A stretch of DNA of 5,669 bases, taken from positions 1 to 5,669 of the forward strand of contig DODH01000262.1 in assembly GCA_003545625.1 (NCBI GenBank), given 5' to 3'. Position numbers and translations under genes: made by a program. How positions within the stretch are numbered: position 1 is the stretch's first letter; the number at the start of each line of letters is the position of its first letter. The notes under the pieces were generated by a model. That model saw only the letters and a list, made by a program, of their open reading frames with translations, made no database searches and was not told where the DNA came from. This DNA comes from Nitrospina sp. (GTDB lineage: Bacteria > Nitrospinota > Nitrospinia > Nitrospinales > VA-1). Of this stretch, positions 4,235 through 5,669 are shown piece by piece.

Positions 4235-4703
4235 ATGTCTAGACCACGATATTCAACATTTACGCTGTTCGTTAAAAACATTGCCAAAGGACTCGGCACA
4301 ATGAAACTTCTCGTCATTGCAATGATGATCACATCGTTCTTCGTTGCAACCGCCTCGGCTCAAAGTAGTTTGGCAAAACCCACTTTGTGGGGGATTTACG
4401 GCACGCACGACGTCCACGCCTGCCCGATCAACAAATCTTGAGACGGCTAAAAGAGTGGTCGTGGTGGGTGCGAAGGACCTGCGGCCGTTGATGGAGAAGT
4501 ATGGCGTCACTTCTATTTTGGACCGCTATCATTCGGGTCTCGAACACACTTTCCTCTGGGTAGTCGAGACTAGAGAGCCCCATAAATTGGAAGAGTTTGC
4601 CATCGAACTCGGCATTGCCCGCTTCAACTTTCTGAAATTCGTTCCCCTGCGCACGTTTGAAGAGGGTGTTGTGCCCTACATTCGTGAGTTGCACGGGCTG
4701 TGA
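4235..4703 (+). pseudogene. Exported THxxxCP/EHT-motif small protein, broken by a one-base frameshift
   Basis: The ATG at 4235 has AGGAG (4223-4227) 7 nt upstream. A second possible start at 4301 (MKLLVIAMM) has AAAGGA about 9 nt upstream. A signal peptide with hydrophobic core LLVIAMMITSFFVATASA is followed by a likely AxA cleavage before QSS. The mature part reads LWGIYGTHDVHACPIN and then hits a TGA at 4439-4441. Removing one A from AAA (4433-4435) rejoins it to NLETAKRVVVVGAKDL, KYGVTSILDRYHSGLEHTFL, WVVETREP and FNFLKFVPLRTFEE, ending at 4701-4703, about 155 residues in all. The pattern THxxxxCP, then KYGV, then EHT, then a late P-x-xTFEE stretch recalls small conserved proteins of unknown function with a compact alpha/beta fold. 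The His and Cys could bind metal. The likely regulator is the divergent HxlR protein. The break could be a real mutation in a short A run or a sequencing indel. Confidence 0.75.
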
Positions 4704-4736
4704 AAAAGAATTGAGAGATATAAAAGGTCTGGTGGT

Positions 4737-4774
4737 GGGCGCCCAACTCAGAATGACTCAAGGTGACGCCACCT
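4737..4774. repeat. Small palindromes between convergent gene ends
   Basis: GGGCGCCC (4737-4744) is an 8-bp palindrome, and AGGTG ACGC CACCT (4761-4774) forms a 5-bp stem. They lie in the 77-base gap between the exported-protein gene (plus) and the ICMT-like gene (minus). No T-tract follows either, so a terminator role is only possible. Read on the minus strand, GTCACCTTGAGTCATTCTGA resembles common dispersed repeat motifs. Confidence 0.35.
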
Positions 4775-4780
4775 CCCCCT

Positions 4781-5500
4781 TCAAAAATGCAGGAACGGCA
4801 ACCACATTGGGGTTTGGGAACGGTACCTCTCATATTCCACGCCAAACTGTTCTTTCAAAGCCCGTTCTTCAAAATGGATTCTAAACTGAAAACCAAACCA
4901 AGCTGAAAGTGTGCCTAGCCCTCCCGCGAGCCAGGAATGGGTGGTTACCGCATAAGCAAGTATCACCAGCATCATCGCCGTGTAGGTGGGGTGACGCATG
5001 AGGCCGTGCAACTGATCGGTTTTCAGGGTCTGTTTTTCCCGAAAGGCGATGTTGAACTTAAAGCGCAACACCCCCAACTGAACTATAGCCCAGATACGAA
5101 ATACCGAGCCGACGAAAAATAGTCCGGCAATCATCACCGCTTCCCCCCAGCCTACGGCAATACCGGTGGCACGGGCAACAAAAGACATCCCCACCAACGC
5201 CATGCAAATGGGTAGAACGTGCCCAAAGAGCTGTTGCAGATAAGATCTGTCAAATACAATGTCTTCGGGCCGCTCGGTCAGGACAAAAATGACCATCTCT
5301 ATGATGCCGAAAATAAAATTGATGAAGGAAACGAGCAGGAATCGTTCGATATTGGCATCGGTCATGCCTAAGGGTACCAGCGGCGCCAAGTAGGTCAAGC
5401 CGACCAGAGCGATGTTGAAATTGCGATTTTTGATTAAACAGGCGGCAAAAACGATGCAATATATGGCAAAATTAATCTTTATCAGGAAAACAGCGTCCAA
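4781..5500 (-). CDS. Integral-membrane methyltransferase of the isoprenylcysteine carboxyl methyltransferase (ICMT) type
   Basis: A 239-residue membrane protein with about five to seven hydrophobic segments (roughly 4-22, 30-45, 54-74, 90-108, 119-141, 172-186 and 188-205). The ICMT/phospholipid methyltransferase signature is complete: RHPTYTAMM (169-177), FEERALKEQFGVEYERY (210-226) and TPMWLPF (230-236), the SAM-binding and catalytic C-terminal region. Bacterial members methylate lipids; in Bacillus (BpsB) and Streptomyces (SrsB) they O-methylate alkylpyrones or alkylresorcinols made by an adjacent type III PKS. A possible PKS end sits just upstream here. I chose the TTG start at 5498-5500, because GAAGGAG (5509-5515) ends 8 nt before it. 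A longer ATG at 5587 would translate the dispersed repeat and is unlikely. The N-terminal half is longer than in the 170-residue BpsB-type enzymes, with three or four extra helices. Confidence 0.9.
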   Translation of the reverse strand: MDAVFLIKINFAIYCIVFAACLIKNRNFNIALVGLTYLAPLVPLGMTDANIERFLLVSFINFIFGIIEMVIFVLTERPEDIVFDRSYLQQLFGHVLPICMALVGMSFVARATGIAVGWGEAVMIAGLFFVGSVFRIWAIVQLGVLRFKFNIAFREKQTLKTDQLHGLMRHPTYTAMMLVILAYAVTTHSWLAGGLGTLSAWFGFQFRIHFEERALKEQFGVEYERYRSQTPMWLPFLHF

Positions 5501-5545
5501 CTCAACAACTCCTTCTATGAAATGGAAAAGATTCCAACCACATTG

Positions 5546-5606
5546 AATCCCCCTCATCCTACCCTTCTCCCTTGAAGGGAGAGGCAAGGCATAGCCGCAG
5601 TGAGGG
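5546..5606. repeat. Dispersed palindromic intergenic repeat, short copy
   Basis: It begins AATCCCCCTCATCCTAC like the copy at 1586. It has one internal hairpin, TCTCCCT/AGGGAGA (5566-5572/5576-5582), and ends with TGAGGG (5601-5606) pairing with CCCTCA (5551-5556). Relative to the long copy it keeps the left end and the final hairpin but lacks the middle. It lies between the ICMT-like gene and the gene fragment at the right edge and carries no T-tract. Confidence 0.75.
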
Positions 5607-5627
5607 TAGTTTAATAATGCCTAACTC

Positions 5628-5669
5628 TCACACGCAAATACCTGGACCAAAAGCAATTTTTAGAGATGC
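5628..5669 (-). CDS. Possible C-terminal end of a type III polyketide synthase (runs off the right edge)
   Basis: Only 13 codons are visible before a TGA at 5628-5630: ASLKIAFGPGICV. The AFGPG core with hydrophobic residues before it resembles the GFGPG loop near the C-terminus of chalcone-synthase-like type III PKSs, where an E and about ten more residues usually follow. Here the stop comes first, and read past it the next codons give ELGII, which would fit the family. The ICMT-like gene downstream on the same strand supports the idea, since such pairs are known. With 13 residues the call is tentative; any gene ending in a similar peptide, or no gene at all, is possible. Confidence 0.4.
   Translation of the reverse strand, partial: ASLKIAFGPGICV

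Noticed and set aside
4624..4884. Small open frames on both strands over the end of the exported-protein gene and the following gap
   Set aside because: They are shadows crossing palindromes and gene ends, with no ribosome sites or recognisable motifs.
5501..5587. N-terminal extension of the ICMT-like protein from an ATG at 5587
   Set aside because: The extension is encoded mainly by the dispersed repeat and has no ribosome site, while a TTG at 5500 has GAAGGAG at ideal spacing.

Overview
The window looks like a bacterial chromosome segment of moderate GC content (judged by eye). The N-terminal part of FliG, the flagellar motor switch protein, runs off the left edge, so the host is or descends from a flagellated bacterium. 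I cannot place the species. Gene density is modest, and several spacers carry palindromic dispersed repeats, as in many environmental genomes.

Left part (1-1577): fliG (minus) is divergent from a plus-strand pair, a four-helix membrane protein and a class I SAM methyltransferase. The pair overlaps by ATGA and ends at a strong hairpin plus T6 that lies inside a dispersed repeat. Each direction has a plausible sigma-70 promoter in the 202-base spacer.

Middle (1578-3133): a small membrane protein and an unrecognised 80-residue ORF (both plus) are followed by a structured non-coding stretch. A TPR-repeat protein (minus) comes next; it has no Shine-Dalgarno, and a TATAAT sits 7 nt before its ATG. 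Behind its start lies what looks like a decayed copy of the end of the small membrane protein gene.

Right-centre (3134-4703): a near-consensus promoter framed by an 11-bp perfect inverted repeat leads into a small zinc-ribbon-like gene broken by a frameshift. An HxlR-family repressor (minus) follows. It is divergent from an exported small protein of a THxxxCP / EHT type, also broken by a single-base frameshift. Their shared control region holds two copies of a 17-bp half-palindromic site in opposite orientation, the best regulatory find here.

Right end (4704-5669): an integral-membrane methyltransferase of the isoprenylcysteine carboxyl methyltransferase (ICMT) type on the minus strand. Upstream of it, at the very edge, are 13 codons ending in AFGPGICV, which resembles the GFGPG loop near the C-terminus of type III polyketide synthases. 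If correct, this is an alkylpyrone/alkylresorcinol-type synthase plus O-methyltransferase pair like those known in Bacillus and Streptomyces. A copy of the dispersed repeat separates the two.

Two frameshifted small genes and a possibly premature stop within 2.4 kb point either to active gene decay or to indel errors in the assembly. No RNA genes, CRISPR array or transposase were seen.
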